Below are positions 27,912-37,060 of a stretch of 64,000 bases of DNA, in pieces (position 1 is the stretch's first letter; every line of letters starts with the position of its first letter). The notes beneath the pieces were generated by a model. That model saw nothing but the letters and a program-made list of their open reading frames with translations, had not been told where the DNA came from and did no database searches. Source of the stretch: Aequorivita sp. HC6-5 (GTDB lineage Bacteria; Bacteroidota; Bacteroidia; Flavobacteriales; Flavobacteriaceae); contig CAJJCS010000002.1 in assembly GCA_905182755.1 (NCBI GenBank), forward strand, positions 372,001 to 436,000, in the 5' to 3' direction. A program made the position numbers and the translations under genes.

Positions 27912-29954
27912 TTAGCTAGTAAGATCACCATTTTCTTGTTCAGCCTGTGGAGCTTCTGAAGCTTTTTGAGCTTGTTTGTCTTCTTTGGGATCTTTTACTA
28001 TTTCGCTAATAGATTTTTCGAAAGGCCTTTTTCCAAAAATAACTTCTAGGTTATCTTTAAAAATAACCTCTTTGGCTAGCAGTACATTTGCTAGTTCTGT
28101 AAGTTTTTCTTTGTTGGTCTCTAATAAATCAATGGCACGTTTGTATTGCGTCTCGATAAGATTTGATATTTCTTTGTCAATTAACTCCGCAGTTTTTTCG
28201 CTGTATGGTTTGCTGAAATTATATTCAGACTGCCCACTAGAATCGTAATAGGTAAGGTTACCAACCTTATCATTAAGACCATATACAGTTACCATAGCTC
28301 GGGCTTGTTTGGTTACTTTTTCTAAATCACTAAGGGCTCCAGTAGATATTTTATTGAATATTACTTTCTCTGCCGCTCTTCCTCCTAGTGTTGCACACAT
28401 TTCGTCAAGCATTTGCTCTGGCCTTACAATAAGACGCTCTTCTGGAAGATACCATGCGGCTCCTAGAGACTGCCCTCTTGGTACAATAGTAACTTTGACA
28501 AGTGGCGCTGCATGCTCTAGCATCCAACTCACCGTTGCGTGTCCTGCTTCGTGGTATGCAATTGCTTCTTTTTCTGCTGGTGTAATAATTTTGTTCTTTT
28601 TCTCAAGACCTCCAACAATTCTATCTACAGCATCTAAGAAATCCTGTTTTCCTACTGCTTTTTTCTCGCCTCTTGCTGCTATAAGCGCAGCCTCATTACA
28701 AACATTGGCAATATCTGCCCCTGAGAACCCTGGTGTTTGCTTAGACAGAAAATCTGTGTCTAGGCCTTCTTCCTTTTTTAAAGGGCGCAAGTGTACTTCA
28801 AAGATTTCTTTACGCTCTCTTACATCTGGAAGGTCTACATAAATTTGTCTATCAAAACGCCCTGCACGCATTAAGGCCTTATCCAGCACATCTGCACGGT
28901 TTGTGGCTGCAATAACAATTACATTAGAGTTGGTGCCAAAACCATCCATCTCTGTTAAGAGTTGGTTTAGGGTATTTTCACGCTCATCATTAGAGCCTGA
29001 GAAATTAGCTTTTCCACGAGCACGGCCAATGGCATCTATTTCATCTATAAAAATAATAGAGGGAGATTTTTCTTTTGCTTGTTTAAATAAATCACGTACT
29101 CTAGAGGCGCCCACACCTACAAACATTTCAACAAAATCTGAACCAGATAATGAGAAAAAAGGTACTTTGGCTTCACCAGCAACTGCACGAGCTAATAATG
29201 TTTTTCCTGTACCTGGAGGTCCTACCAAAAGGGCTCCTTTAGGAATTTTACCTCCAAGGGCTGTGTATTTTTCTGGGAATTTCAGAAAATCTACAATTTC
29301 TTGCACCTCTTCTTTTGCCCCTTCAAGACCTGCAACATCTTTAAAGGATGTTTTTACATCTAATTTTTCATCAAATAATTTAGCTTTAGATTTTCCGATA
29401 TTGAAAATTTGACTTCCAGCACCACCACCAGCGCCGCCGCCAGACATACGTCTCATAATAAAAATCCAAATACCAATGATTACTATAAAGGGAAGCAATC
29501 CAACAATAACTTCTCCCCAAAGGTTGGTCTCTGTGTTCCAAATAATTTGGGTGTCCAAATTATTTTCTCTTTTTATGATTTGAAAATTATTTTCAAAATT
29601 TTGAAGATCACCAAACTCAAACTCATAGGTAGGGTCATTGGCTCCTGGTGTTAAGAGTCCTTTTGGTTTGTTTTTAGTGTGTACTCCCTGAGATTTTGCC
29701 TCTTGTGTAAGATACACTTTGGCTATTTTTTTGTTTACAATCTCAACTTTTTGAACATCTCCCTGTCTCAAATAATTTTCAAACTCTGCTTGGCTTGTTT
29801 TTTTTGTTTGAGAAAAGTTACTGCTACCAGAGAGTTGCAGTGCTAAGAAAATCACAAAAATAGATCCATATATCCAATATGGGCTAAATTTTGGTTTTTT
29901 TAGATCAGGTTTTTTATTTTTATTGTCCTTGGAATCTTTTGTATCGTTTGCCAT
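27912..29954 (-). CDS. ftsH: ATP-dependent zinc metalloprotease FtsH
   Basis: FtsH is a membrane-bound hexameric protease that removes misassembled membrane proteins and regulators. The 680-residue protein has two N-terminal membrane helices (about residues 26-43 and 150-168) flanking a periplasmic domain, an AAA module with Walker A GPPGTGKT, Walker [12 protein letters not shown] and second region of homology [12 protein letters not shown], and the zinc protease site HEAGH. A Gly-rich stretch ([13 protein letters not shown]) follows the second helix. The C-terminal tail ([14 protein letters not shown]) is polar and low complexity. The rsfS gene lies 16 bases upstream and is probably cotranscribed. 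Confidence 0.97.
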   Translation of the reverse strand: MANDTKDSKDNKNKKPDLKKPKFSPYWIYGSIFVIFLALQLSGSSNFSQTKKTSQAEFENYLRQGDVQKVEIVNKKIAKVYLTQEAKSQGVHTKNKPKGLLTPGANDPTYEFEFGDLQNFENNFQIIKRENNLDTQIIWNTETNLWGEVIVGLLPFIVIIGIWIFIMRRMSGGGAGGGAGSQIFNIGKSKAKLFDEKLDVKTSFKDVAGLEGAKEEVQEIVDFLKFPEKYTALGGKIPKGALLVGPPGTGKTLLARAVAGEAKVPFFSLSGSDFVEMFVGVGASRVRDLFKQAKEKSPSIIFIDEIDAIGRARGKANFSGSNDERENTLNQLLTEMDGFGTNSNVIVIAATNRADVLDKALMRAGRFDRQIYVDLPDVRERKEIFEVHLRPLKKEEGLDTDFLSKQTPGFSGADIANVCNEAALIAARGEKKAVGKQDFLDAVDRIVGGLEKKNKIITPAEKEAIAYHEAGHATVSWMLEHAAPLVKVTIVPRGQSLGAAWYLPEERLIVRPEQMLDEMCATLGGRAAEKVIFNKISTGALSDLEKVTKQARAMVTVYGLNDKVGNLTYYDSSGQSEYNFSKPYSEKTAELIDKEISNLIETQYKRAIDLLETNKEKLTELANVLLAKEVIFKDNLEVIFGKRPFEKSISEIVKDPKEDKQAQKASEAPQAEQENGDLTS

Positions 29955-29970
29955 GTGGCTTTACTGTTTT

Positions 29971-30342
29971 TTAATGAGAAGTTTCGATTTTAACAGACTT
30001 TGCATCACCCCAAAGGCCTTCAATGTCATAAAAATCTCTAATGTGTTTTTGAAAAACGTGAACCACAACGTGAACATAGTCCATAAGAATCCACTCAGAA
30101 TTCTCACTTCCTTCTATGTGCCAAGCTTTTTCTTTTAAAGCTTTACTCACTATTTTTTGGACAGAACTTACTATAGCGTTTACCTGAGTGTTAGAAGTAC
30201 CATTACAGATAATAAAATAATCTGTAACTGTATTTTCGATTTCTCTAAGGTCAAGAATTTCAATATCTTGTCCTTTAATTTCCTCAATTCCTCTAATGAT
30301 ATGTGTAATAAGAAGATCTGTATTTTTTTCTTTCTTGGTCAT
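29971..30342 (-). CDS. rsfS: Ribosomal silencing factor RsfS
   Basis: RsfS (Iojap/YbeB family) binds ribosomal protein uL14 and blocks subunit joining in slow growth. The 123-residue protein has the family core ITDYFIICNGTSNTQVNAI-like segment (here TVTDYFIICNGTSNTQ), the GSENSEWILMDYVHVVVHVF motif and a C-terminal helix ending GLWGDAKSVKIE. It is directly upstream of ftsH (16 bases). A TAACTTTG -7 box precedes it. Confidence 0.93.
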   Translation of the reverse strand: MTKKEKNTDLLITHIIRGIEEIKGQDIEILDLREIENTVTDYFIICNGTSNTQVNAIVSSVQKIVSKALKEKAWHIEGSENSEWILMDYVHVVVHVFQKHIRDFYDIEGLWGDAKSVKIETSH

Positions 30343-30360
30343 TCAAACGTTTTGTTTGTG

Positions 30361-30368
30361 CAAAGTTA
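30361..30368 (-). promoter_or_regulatory. -7 box upstream of rsfS-ftsH
   Basis: On the minus strand TAACTTTG fits TAnnTTTG, 18 bases before the rsfS start. No clear -33 TTG is seen. Confidence 0.45.
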
Positions 30369-30426
30369 TTACTTTTTGTTTGTTATAAGTGTTTTGCATC
30401 TATAATAAAATCTTAAATTGTCACTC

Positions 30427-31158
30427 GTGAATATAATCAAACTTAGTGCCACCCCATCCACCAATACGTACTTAAAAGACTTGGCAAAGACTTGTTTTTT
30501 AAAAGATTATACAGTGGTAGTAACTTCCAAACAAACAAAAGGAAGAGGTCAAGTGGATGCCCAGTGGCATTCTCAGCCCAACAATAGCCTTATTTTAAGT
30601 GTTTTTAAGCGTTTTGAGGGTCTTCAAATCTCACAACAATGGTATGTTTCAATGGCTGTTTCACTAGCTGTTTTTTACACCTTTAAGCATTTAAAAATAC
30701 CTGAAATAAGTATAAAATGGCCTAACGACATTATGTCACGTAGTAAAAAATGTTGCGGAATATTAATTGAAAATACGGTGAAGGGAACTCTATTAGACAC
30801 CGCTATAATTGGTATTGGAATAAATGTAAATGAAAAGCAATTTAAAGACCTTCCATTGGCAAGCTCTTTGAGACTGGCCACCGGAAACTCTTTTGATATC
30901 TCTTTGATTCTTGAGGTGTTGTTGCAACAATTAAAAATACAATTAACTCGTCTAGAGAATCAAGATTTTGAAGCAATTTTCAACTCCTATAATCAAGACT
31001 TGTTTAGACTGGATACTGTAGCTGTTTTTTCTACAAATACCAAGGTTCCTTTTAATGCCATACTAAGAGGTGTCACAAAATCTGGCCTACTAGTCTTAGA
31101 GAATGAAGCCTCACAGAGAGATACCTACAATCTAAAAGAAATAAAATATCACTTTTAA
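30427..31158 (+). CDS. birA: Biotin-[acetyl-CoA-carboxylase] ligase
   Basis: BirA attaches biotin to the carrier protein of acetyl-CoA carboxylase. The protein has STNTYLKDLA, the biotin/ATP loop KQTKGRGQVDAQWHSQ, SIKWPNDIMSRSKKCCGILIEN and GIGINVNEK, then a short C-terminal domain. There is no N-terminal DNA-binding domain, so it is a catalytic-only form without repressor function. The open frame begins with TTG at 30418; the GTG at 30427 (VNIIKLSATPSTN) matches homologues better and gives 243 residues. It overlaps the convergent SRPBCC gene by 4 bases. Confidence 0.93.
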   Translation: MNIIKLSATPSTNTYLKDLAKTCFLKDYTVVVTSKQTKGRGQVDAQWHSQPNNSLILSVFKRFEGLQISQQWYVSMAVSLAVFYTFKHLKIPEISIKWPNDIMSRSKKCCGILIENTVKGTLLDTAIIGIGINVNEKQFKDLPLASSLRLATGNSFDISLILEVLLQQLKIQLTRLENQDFEAIFNSYNQDLFRLDTVAVFSTNTKVPFNAILRGVTKSGLLVLENEASQRDTYNLKEIKYHF

Positions 31159-31547
31159 ATTGTTTCTAAATTTGAAGCGAGTGTTTCTATAAATTTACTT
31201 ACTGGAGCTTTTACCATCATTGCCATCATAGGATTAAAGTCTCCCTGAAACTGTAATTCAATGAATGAGGAGTCGTCGTCTTTGGCTTCTATATTTCCAA
31301 TAAGAGTGAAAGGAATTTTATCACTAATTGCACCCAGGGTTACTTTGCTTGGGCTTATGATCTCTTTTACCTCCAAAGCAATTTCCGGCATACCCATTAT
31401 AGCAAAAATAAAAGCATCTTCTCGAATTACTTCAAACTTGCTAATATTCTCTGGCATGAGTTGCTCAAAGTTTTTTACATCACTTAAGTGAGCGCAAAGC
31501 GCTGGGGCAGATTTTTGTACAATTACTTTTTTGCTATTTAGTTCCAT
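31155..31547 (-). CDS. SRPBCC-fold (START-like) protein
   Basis: This 130-residue protein looks like a small START/SRPBCC domain: VQKSAPALCAHLSDVKNFEQLMPEN at the N-terminus and FIELQFQGDFNPMMAMMVKAPVSKFIETLA at the C-terminus, where the last helix closes the ligand cavity. Homologues are widespread in flavobacteria next to birA or pyrE and have no established ligand. It converges with birA with a 4-base overlap. Confidence 0.75.
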   Translation of the reverse strand: MELNSKKVIVQKSAPALCAHLSDVKNFEQLMPENISKFEVIREDAFIFAIMGMPEIALEVKEIISPSKVTLGAISDKIPFTLIGNIEAKDDDSSFIELQFQGDFNPMMAMMVKAPVSKFIETLASNLETI

Positions 31548-31691
31548 GAGACTTTATTATTTGTGCATTGCAAGATAAAATTAATTTTTAAAATATTATT
31601 TTAAGTTGCCTACAATAGTTCAAAAAAATAAAGATCATTTTGAGATAATCACTTTGTTTTTTATTAATAATTATTTAAAAATTTTCTAAAA

Positions 31692-31712
31692 TTGTTAATG
31701 TTAAGTTAACAA
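31692..31712. promoter_or_regulatory. Inverted repeat in the leader of the 31.8 kb membrane protein gene
   Basis: TTGTTAA (31692-31698), seven bases, TTAACAA (31706-31712) form a perfect inverted repeat with extra GTTAA units around it. It is in the 258-base AT-rich gap between two divergent genes, about 95 bases before an ATG. An operator is possible, but AT-rich chance is not excluded. Confidence 0.35.
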
Positions 31713-31805
31713 AAATGTTAAAATTTTAGTTTTTTATTAAAACAATTATGCTACTTTGCTGATAATAACAACTTTACTAATTTATTAATCTATTAATTAA
31801 CCATT

Positions 31806-32579
31806 ATGGAAAAAATTTTAACTCAACTTTTTGATCTACCAAAAATGATCAACAGCAAACTCCCAATGAATAATTTTAATTCAATGGTAGAAGATTCAGA
31901 ACACAATATTGCAAACTGGACAGGAAAATTCTACACAGTATCTGCACTTGTTATTTTACTGACCTCTTTATGGTATGTCCTATCTCCAATTTGGAATGGT
32001 GATATGGGTGAAGGTTCAGCTATTGTAGGTAATGTGCTTTCTATGCTTATCTGGGTATATGCGGCATTCCCTATTGCACAGGTAGTAAGATCTACCGGAG
32101 ATAGCCTGGCTAGCTCCAAAAGTTCTATTGTAGATTTTATTTTTAGAGACTTGGCAGTAGCTAACATTAAGTTATTAGGTCATGTTGGCGCATTAGTTGC
32201 TCTGTTTGGAGCTATTTGCATGACACTTACATGGGCTACTTCACTAGATGTTTCTGGAGGTGTTATGACAGGCTGGACAGATAATATTGCATATGCATAT
32301 GCCCTTCCAATGGCTGCAGTTGCTTCGCTCACTGAGCTTTTAAACCTTGGGTTTGTTGGTGGTGTTTTGGCAGATTGGTCTGCTTGGGAGCCTACGTTAG
32401 CTGGGGGTGATCCTTGGAGTCTTAGCGGTTTGTATGCTGTATTATGGGGGTACGTTGGTGTAGTGGTAATTTTAGCCAAGCTATACGTTACTTTAGCAAT
32501 ATATTATTTCTTCTATGGAATAATTAGCAGCTTAGTTACCTTTATAAAGAGCCCTTATTTGCCTTTTAAAAAAAGCTAA
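31806..32579 (+). CDS. Unassigned multi-pass membrane protein
   Basis: I do not recognise a family. The 257-residue protein has a cytoplasmic-looking N-terminus of about 40 residues (MEKILTQLFDLPKMINSK) and four or five hydrophobic segments (about residues 42-62, 75-98, 122-145, 160-185 and 205-245). Residues 64-76 are Gly/Asp-rich, and a Trp-rich loop (LADWSAWEPTLAGGDPWSL) lies near residue 200. Codon usage and frame quality match the neighbours. It is a single gene with a long AT-rich leader and a strong terminator. A channel or sensor is conceivable, but nothing in the sequence identifies one. Confidence 0.8.
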   Translation: MEKILTQLFDLPKMINSKLPMNNFNSMVEDSEHNIANWTGKFYTVSALVILLTSLWYVLSPIWNGDMGEGSAIVGNVLSMLIWVYAAFPIAQVVRSTGDSLASSKSSIVDFIFRDLAVANIKLLGHVGALVALFGAICMTLTWATSLDVSGGVMTGWTDNIAYAYALPMAAVASLTELLNLGFVGGVLADWSAWEPTLAGGDPWSLSGLYAVLWGYVGVVVILAKLYVTLAIYYFFYGIISSLVTFIKSPYLPFKKS

Positions 32580-32598
32580 GTATATAACCAGTTTATTT

Positions 32599-32634
32599 AA
32601 AAAAGGCGTGATTTTATAAATCACGCCTTTTTTT
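32599..32634. terminator. Bidirectional terminator between the membrane protein gene and pyrE
   Basis: AAAAGGCGTGATTT pairs perfectly with AAATCACGCCTTTT around a 3-base loop, with T residues on the right and A residues on the left. The flanking genes are convergent. Confidence 0.85.
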
Positions 32635-33278
32635 ATTTACCAGTCCAAGTGGCTGGATTTTCTCTCCATGAGCTCAGTTGTTTACTCTCTGAAGATGAAA
32701 TGAAATTTGATTTTTCAGCATTTAGTAATAGATGTTCGTAGTTGCTAAGTGTGTTAAGAGTTACATTGGCTTTACGGAAATTCTCATCTGCCACACCAAA
32801 TCCATAGGAGAAAATAGCAAGCATTCCCTTCACATTTAAATTTGCTTCTCTTAGCGCCTCTACCGCTACTAGGCTACTTTTTCCAGTACTAATTAAATCT
32901 TCTACCACCACTACGGTTTGATTTTCTTGGACCATTCCTTCAATTTTGTTTTGTCTTCCATGTTTTTTTGCCTCTGGGCGTACATAACAAAAAGGTAAGT
33001 TAAGGTAATCTGCCACTAACATCCCAATGCCTATGGCTCCTGTAGCAACACCAGCAATGACATCTGGCTTTCCGTAGAGCGTTTCTATTTGAGAGGCAAT
33101 GTGTTCTCTAATATAGTTTCGTATGCACTGGATAGGATAGTGTTATCCGGTTATCACAATAGATTGGCGAGCTCCATCCAGAGGCCCAAGTAAAAGGCTC
33201 TTGTGGTTGTAGTTTTATTGCATTAATTTGCAGTAATAATTCGGCTGTCTTTTGGGCGGTCTCCTTATTTAATATCAT
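32633..33278 (-). CDS. pyrE: Orotate phosphoribosyltransferase, broken by a +1 frameshift
   Basis: PyrE makes orotidine 5-phosphate in pyrimidine synthesis. The N-terminal part, starting [17 protein letters not shown] with [16 protein letters not shown], is in one frame. The PRPP-binding loop [14 protein letters not shown] and the rest are in another. An extra base near 33126 separates ITLSYP from [17 protein letters not shown]; without it the protein is 214 residues, the normal size. The segment [21 protein letters not shown] follows in the second frame. Its probable -7 box overlaps the start codon of the divergent NUDIX gene only 8 bases away. Error is favoured over decay. Confidence 0.9.
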
Positions 33279-33283
33279 AACTG

Positions 33284-33291
33284 CAAATGTA
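33284..33291 (-). promoter_or_regulatory. -7 box of pyrE overlapping the NUDIX start codon
   Basis: On the minus strand TACATTTG fits TAnnTTTG and ends 5 bases before the pyrE ATG, so transcription would start at or next to the start codon (a leaderless mRNA). The box covers the ATG of the divergent NUDIX gene. Confidence 0.45.
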
Positions 33292-33871
33292 TAAAGTTTT
33301 TGTCAATGACCTACCTATTATATTGTCTACCAAAAAAAATATTGGGAAGCAGTACACAACGATACCATTAAAAGAGGTAAAGTTTAAAAAATTGATTCGT
33401 AAAATCAATGAAGGTTCTTTGTTGTATGTTAATCTATATCATAAAAATGAAGAAAAACTAGAACAGTTTTTATTAAAAAAACTACCTGTAGTTTTTGCAG
33501 GTGGTGGTTTGGTTTTTAATGCAAAAAAGGAAATCCTTTTTATACGTCGTAACGGAAAATGGGATTTACCCAAAGGAAAGGTTGAGAAAGATGAAACCTA
33601 TCAAGCTGCTGCTTTGAGAGAGACCCAAGAAGAAACTGGAGTCCAAGATCTAGAGCTGCGAAAGTTTATTGCCAAAACATATCATGTTTTTAAACGCAAT
33701 GATAAATTCAAGCTTAAGGTTACTTACTGGTATGAGATGTACACAAACTACAAGGGAGATTTAAAACCTCAAATTGAAGAAGACATAACCAAAGCACGTT
33801 GGAAAAATTTTGCAAAATCTCAAAAAGCACTCACAGAGTCTTATGAGAATATAAAACTTCTATTTCCCTAA
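33287..33871 (+). CDS. NUDIX hydrolase
   Basis: This 194-residue protein has a C-terminal NUDIX domain. The NUDIX box runs from [20 protein letters not shown] to TGV and matches Gx5Ex7REUxEExGU. The N-terminal 70 residues ([20 protein letters not shown]) form an extra domain found in flavobacterial homologues. The substrate, a nucleoside diphosphate derivative, cannot be predicted. It is divergent from pyrE with only 8 bases between start codons, a conserved pairing in this group. Confidence 0.92.
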   Translation: MYKVFVNDLPIILSTKKNIGKQYTTIPLKEVKFKKLIRKINEGSLLYVNLYHKNEEKLEQFLLKKLPVVFAGGGLVFNAKKEILFIRRNGKWDLPKGKVEKDETYQAAALRETQEETGVQDLELRKFIAKTYHVFKRNDKFKLKVTYWYEMYTNYKGDLKPQIEEDITKARWKNFAKSQKALTESYENIKLLFP

Positions 33872-33907
33872 AGAGTATCTAACCACCCACCCTAATGATA
33901 GGGTATC

Positions 33908-35668
33908 TTAAATGGTTTTGCTCATAGTTGGGGGAATGCGTTTGTGAAGCCAATCTAATTGCGCATACCAATTACTAGCAAACAAAGGTTCTGATTTTTT
34001 CTTAGTTTCAAACGCTATTTTAAGTATAGGATTGTTCTCTAGAAGTTCTTTTGCTTTGTCCTCCCATACATATGGAGAAAACCCTTCTTTTTGTTGTAAA
34101 ATGGTGTCAAAGAAGTTCCAATTAAAAAAAGAATCTACAGCTTCTGGCTCTAGTGTTTCTAATAGATACCGAATACCTTCTTGAGCGGTAGAGACTAGAT
34201 AGTCTCCCCTTTGCAACCTAATGTTTTCTTGTTTGGCAGTAACTTGTGTGTTGTAATGCAAGTAGTGCCCTTCATATGGCGATTGTCTGCTTTTGTAGTC
34301 TTTTATATAGTACACTTGTGCTGCAAGTGTGGTGTCTTTTTGTATTTCTGAAACCTGAATGTTATTTAACGCTAGCCTTTCTAGTACTTTCCAGTATCCT
34401 TTAGGTATACCGTAGTATGCAGGAATAGTAATTTCTTTTGAGGCTTTAAATGTGTTGTAATAAAGTGTCGGTTTTACAAAGGGCTTGCTGTGATCAAATT
34501 TAAGTCTCATTTTGCCGGTTACCTCGCTAGGAATCATGTCACCTTGGTAGCCTTTAAATTGTAATGTTTGTGTTTTAGTGCTATCTGTTGTCCAGAGTAT
34601 TGGATATAGGTCTGTTTTTTTAAATCTAGTTTTTGCCCTTTGGTGTATATTTTTAATATTCGTTGCATCTGCGTCTGTGATGGCAATAAAGCTTTTCATT
34701 AACTCATAGGTTCCTTCAACGCGCTGCTTGTAGGGTTTTAGCATATGTGTTTCTACCATCATACCCAGTGTATTGTATAGGGTTGTGTATCCAGTGGAGT
34801 ATCTAGGAGAGTCCATAAACTGTGTAAATCCTTTTTCTGGTTGAGAGTTAAATACATTTACATAGGGTGTGATGTCCCATTTCTTTACTTTTAAAGAGTC
34901 TTGTAGGCGTGTCATTAATATTTCATTAAGATACACTCCAGCTTCGCCCCCTAATTTATTGTGCTGGGTAAATAGATGTGTAAGGGCGTATTGGTAATCA
35001 GCCCCGTTACTTACATGGTTGTCTATAAAGAGCTCAGGGTCTAGGGCTCTAAATATTTTTGTGAAGGCTTTTGCGTTTTTTGTATCTGCTTTTATAAAAT
35101 CTCTGTTTAAATCATAATTACGAGCATTTCCTCTAAAACCATATACTAGTGGCCCTTGTTGATTGGTTCTAGTAGTGCTGTTTCTTTGCAATGCGCCTCC
35201 AATATTATACACTGGAATAACTGCAACTATAGTGTTTGTTGGAGCTACTATCCTTCCTTGAGCCAAATCACGCAGCAGGAGCATAGAGGCATCTATGCCA
35301 TCACTTTCTCCTGGGTGGATACCATTGTTAATTAGTAAGATATTTTTATTGCTTTTTTTTGCCTGTGAGATAGAGGTGATGCTTTTGCCTGTGGGGTCAA
35401 AATATATTACATGTAGTGGATAGCCGCTATCTGTTTGGTCTTCTTGTGTAATAGAGACAGTGGGGTGTGCTTTTGCTAAATTTTTATAAAAAGAAATTAC
35501 ATCTTTATATTCTGGGGTTTGGGTACCCTTTGATGTTTCAAAAAGGGTGATTAGGCTTGTGTTTTCTTTTTGACCATTACAACTTGTAAAAAGAATAATA
35601 GTGCAAACAAAGCAGCTATTTAGTGCTATTTTAATGTTGTATTGTATCGCTTTTCGGTTAAAATACAT
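33908..35668 (-). CDS. M14-family zinc carboxypeptidase, lipoprotein
   Basis: This 586-residue protein has a lipoprotein signal ending in the lipobox-like LFTSC near residue 30. The M14 fold is shown by the zinc ligands in NNGIHPGESDG (HxxE) and FIDNHVSNGADYQY (third His), substrate-binding YDLNRDFIK, and the catalytic Glu in MMVETHMLKPYKQR. It probably trims peptides or peptidoglycan-derived peptides at the cell envelope. The C-terminal half (from about residue 350) is a domain found in Bacteroidota M14 proteins. It is a single gene, divergent from the T9SS cargo gene at 35.8 kb. Confidence 0.9.
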   Translation of the reverse strand: MYFNRKAIQYNIKIALNSCFVCTIILFTSCNGQKENTSLITLFETSKGTQTPEYKDVISFYKNLAKAHPTVSITQEDQTDSGYPLHVIYFDPTGKSITSISQAKKSNKNILLINNGIHPGESDGIDASMLLLRDLAQGRIVAPTNTIVAVIPVYNIGGALQRNSTTRTNQQGPLVYGFRGNARNYDLNRDFIKADTKNAKAFTKIFRALDPELFIDNHVSNGADYQYALTHLFTQHNKLGGEAGVYLNEILMTRLQDSLKVKKWDITPYVNVFNSQPEKGFTQFMDSPRYSTGYTTLYNTLGMMVETHMLKPYKQRVEGTYELMKSFIAITDADATNIKNIHQRAKTRFKKTDLYPILWTTDSTKTQTLQFKGYQGDMIPSEVTGKMRLKFDHSKPFVKPTLYYNTFKASKEITIPAYYGIPKGYWKVLERLALNNIQVSEIQKDTTLAAQVYYIKDYKSRQSPYEGHYLHYNTQVTAKQENIRLQRGDYLVSTAQEGIRYLLETLEPEAVDSFFNWNFFDTILQQKEGFSPYVWEDKAKELLENNPILKIAFETKKKSEPLFASNWYAQLDWLHKRIPPTMSKTI

Positions 35669-35716
35669 GATTTAGTGTTTTTCTTTAAATTATGTGTTTA
35701 ATATAAATTGCTTTTC

Positions 35717-35724
35717 TATATTTG
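35717..35724 (+). promoter_or_regulatory. -7 box of the T9SS cargo gene at 35.8 kb
   Basis: TATATTTG is an exact TAnnTTTG match, 44 bases before the ATG of the exported protein. No TTG is present at -33 spacing. Confidence 0.5.
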
Positions 35725-35768
35725 TGTTTCAAAATTAAACTTTATTTAACCCTAAAAAACTTTTTATT

Positions 35769-36680
35769 ATGAAAAAAATTACTTTAACACTAGCTGCTTT
35801 TGCACTAGTTTTTACTGCATTTGCTCAAGATGTAGTTATTGAAAGATTAACAGATAACACAACTGCCCTTATCACCACAAATGGAGATGCAGATGCAGGT
35901 GTATTATGTTCTGATTTTTTCACACTTGAAGAAGATGTTACTTTAGGTAGCTTTACGTTCCCTGGATTTTACTCTAGTGCTGTAGAAATTGGAGATTTAT
36001 TAACTGGAGGAGATTTCTTCATCTACAATGATGGTGGTGGATTCCCTGATGCAGATCCAACAACAACTGATGCCCTTGTTAACTTAACAAATGTGCAATT
36101 AGGAGCTGGATTAGAATTACGTTTAGTCTGATGAATTGAATCAGGTTGGCATTACATGTTACTGCTGCAAACGGTGGTACTCAAGTAACGTTACCAGCTG
36201 GTGACTACTGGGTATCTTTAGCTCCTGCTGTAGTAGGAGATTCTGCTGGTGCTGGACGTTGGAACTGGACTGGTTCTTTTACAACAGAAATCGGAATACC
36301 TCCTGCAAATGCATCTTTACTTATAGATTCTGATGATTTATTTGGAGCTGGTGCAACAGATGGACTGAAATTGTGCTCTTATTGGTGCAGATTTCCCATC
36401 TTTTGGATGGACTCTAACTAACGAAGAATCTGCAGGTCTTGGTGATAACGATTTAGTAGGTGCTTCAGTGTATCCTAACCCTGCTGTAAACGTAATCAAC
36501 GTTGATTTTTCTTCTAATGTAGAATTAAAGAGTGCTGTACTTTTTGATGTATTAGGAAAAAACACAGGCGCTACTTTAGTAAACGGTTCAATGAACATTG
36601 CTGATCTTGCTGCAGGTGTATACATCTTAAACATTGAGACTAACAACGGTTCTTTAACACAAAAAGTAATTAAGCAATAA
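35769..36680 (+). CDS. Small T9SS-exported protein, broken by three +1 frameshifts
   Basis: The product begins with a signal peptide (MKKITLTLAAFALVFTAFAQ) and ends with a T9SS type A sorting domain (VYPNPAVNVINVDFSSNVEL, later GVYILNIETNNGS and QKVIKQ). The middle part is a beta-rich domain (FFTLEEDVTLGSFTFPGFYS, AGDYWVSLAPAVVGDSAGAG). Reading on requires three corrections, each the removal of one base: near 36127-36133 before DELNQVG, near 36149-36153 before LHVTAANGG, and in the AAA at 36368-36370 before NCALIGADFPSFGWTLTNEES. The corrected length is about 302 residues. Function is unknown; export by T9SS is inferred from the tail. Confidence 0.8.
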
Positions 36681-36700
36681 GCTTAACAACATACTTTATA

Positions 36701-36727
36701 AAAGCCTCGCAAATTGCGAGGCTTTTT
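36701..36727 (+). terminator. Terminator of the T9SS cargo gene
   Basis: AAAGCCTCGC pairs with GCGAGGCTTT around AAATT, followed by seven T residues, 20 bases after the stop codon. Confidence 0.8.
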
Positions 36728-36730
36728 TTA

Positions 36731-36995
36731 TGCCATATATTTTGTTAGTTAAGCCAAGTACTAGCCTATTTATTTGGAGCTTTTAAACGATACTCTATAT
36801 CGTTTTGCCTGCATAGATACATCTAGCTAGCTGGATGTATATCTGTATGTTGAGCTGGTTTTTAGTTTTGTCTTATTCACTAAAAGCAACATGCTACCAA
36901 TGAGTTTATAAAGGTTTAAATGTGAAGTTTTTTATCTGATGCCTTAAGAGCCTTTTAAAAGACTATACATATCTTGGAGGGTAATGGACTAGAAA
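36731..36995. other. Non-coding gap with two adjacent inverted repeats
   Basis: No credible coding frame is seen. AAACGATA (36785-36792) pairs with TATCGTTT (36798-36805). Right after it, ATACATC (36817-36823) and GATGTAT (36834-36840) flank the palindrome AGCTAGCT, giving a 24-base near-palindrome with one mismatch. The rest is AT-rich and unremarkable. A small RNA or a protein-binding site is possible. Confidence 0.4.
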
Positions 36996-36997
36996 TA

Positions 36998-37036
36998 AAA
37001 AAAACCATTAATGCTATGCAGCACTAATGGTTTTTC
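36998..37036 (-). terminator. Terminator of rho
   Basis: On the minus strand AAAACCATTA and TAATGGTTTT form a stem with an imperfect inner helix, followed by eight T residues, 24 bases past the rho stop. Confidence 0.75.
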
Positions 37037-37060
37037 TGTTACTATTATAAGTTTCTTACA

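Noticed and set aside
28309-29412. Long plus-strand frames opposite ftsH (177 and 169 codons)
   Set aside because: These are antisense shadows of the conserved ftsH AAA domain; no start signals or family features are present.
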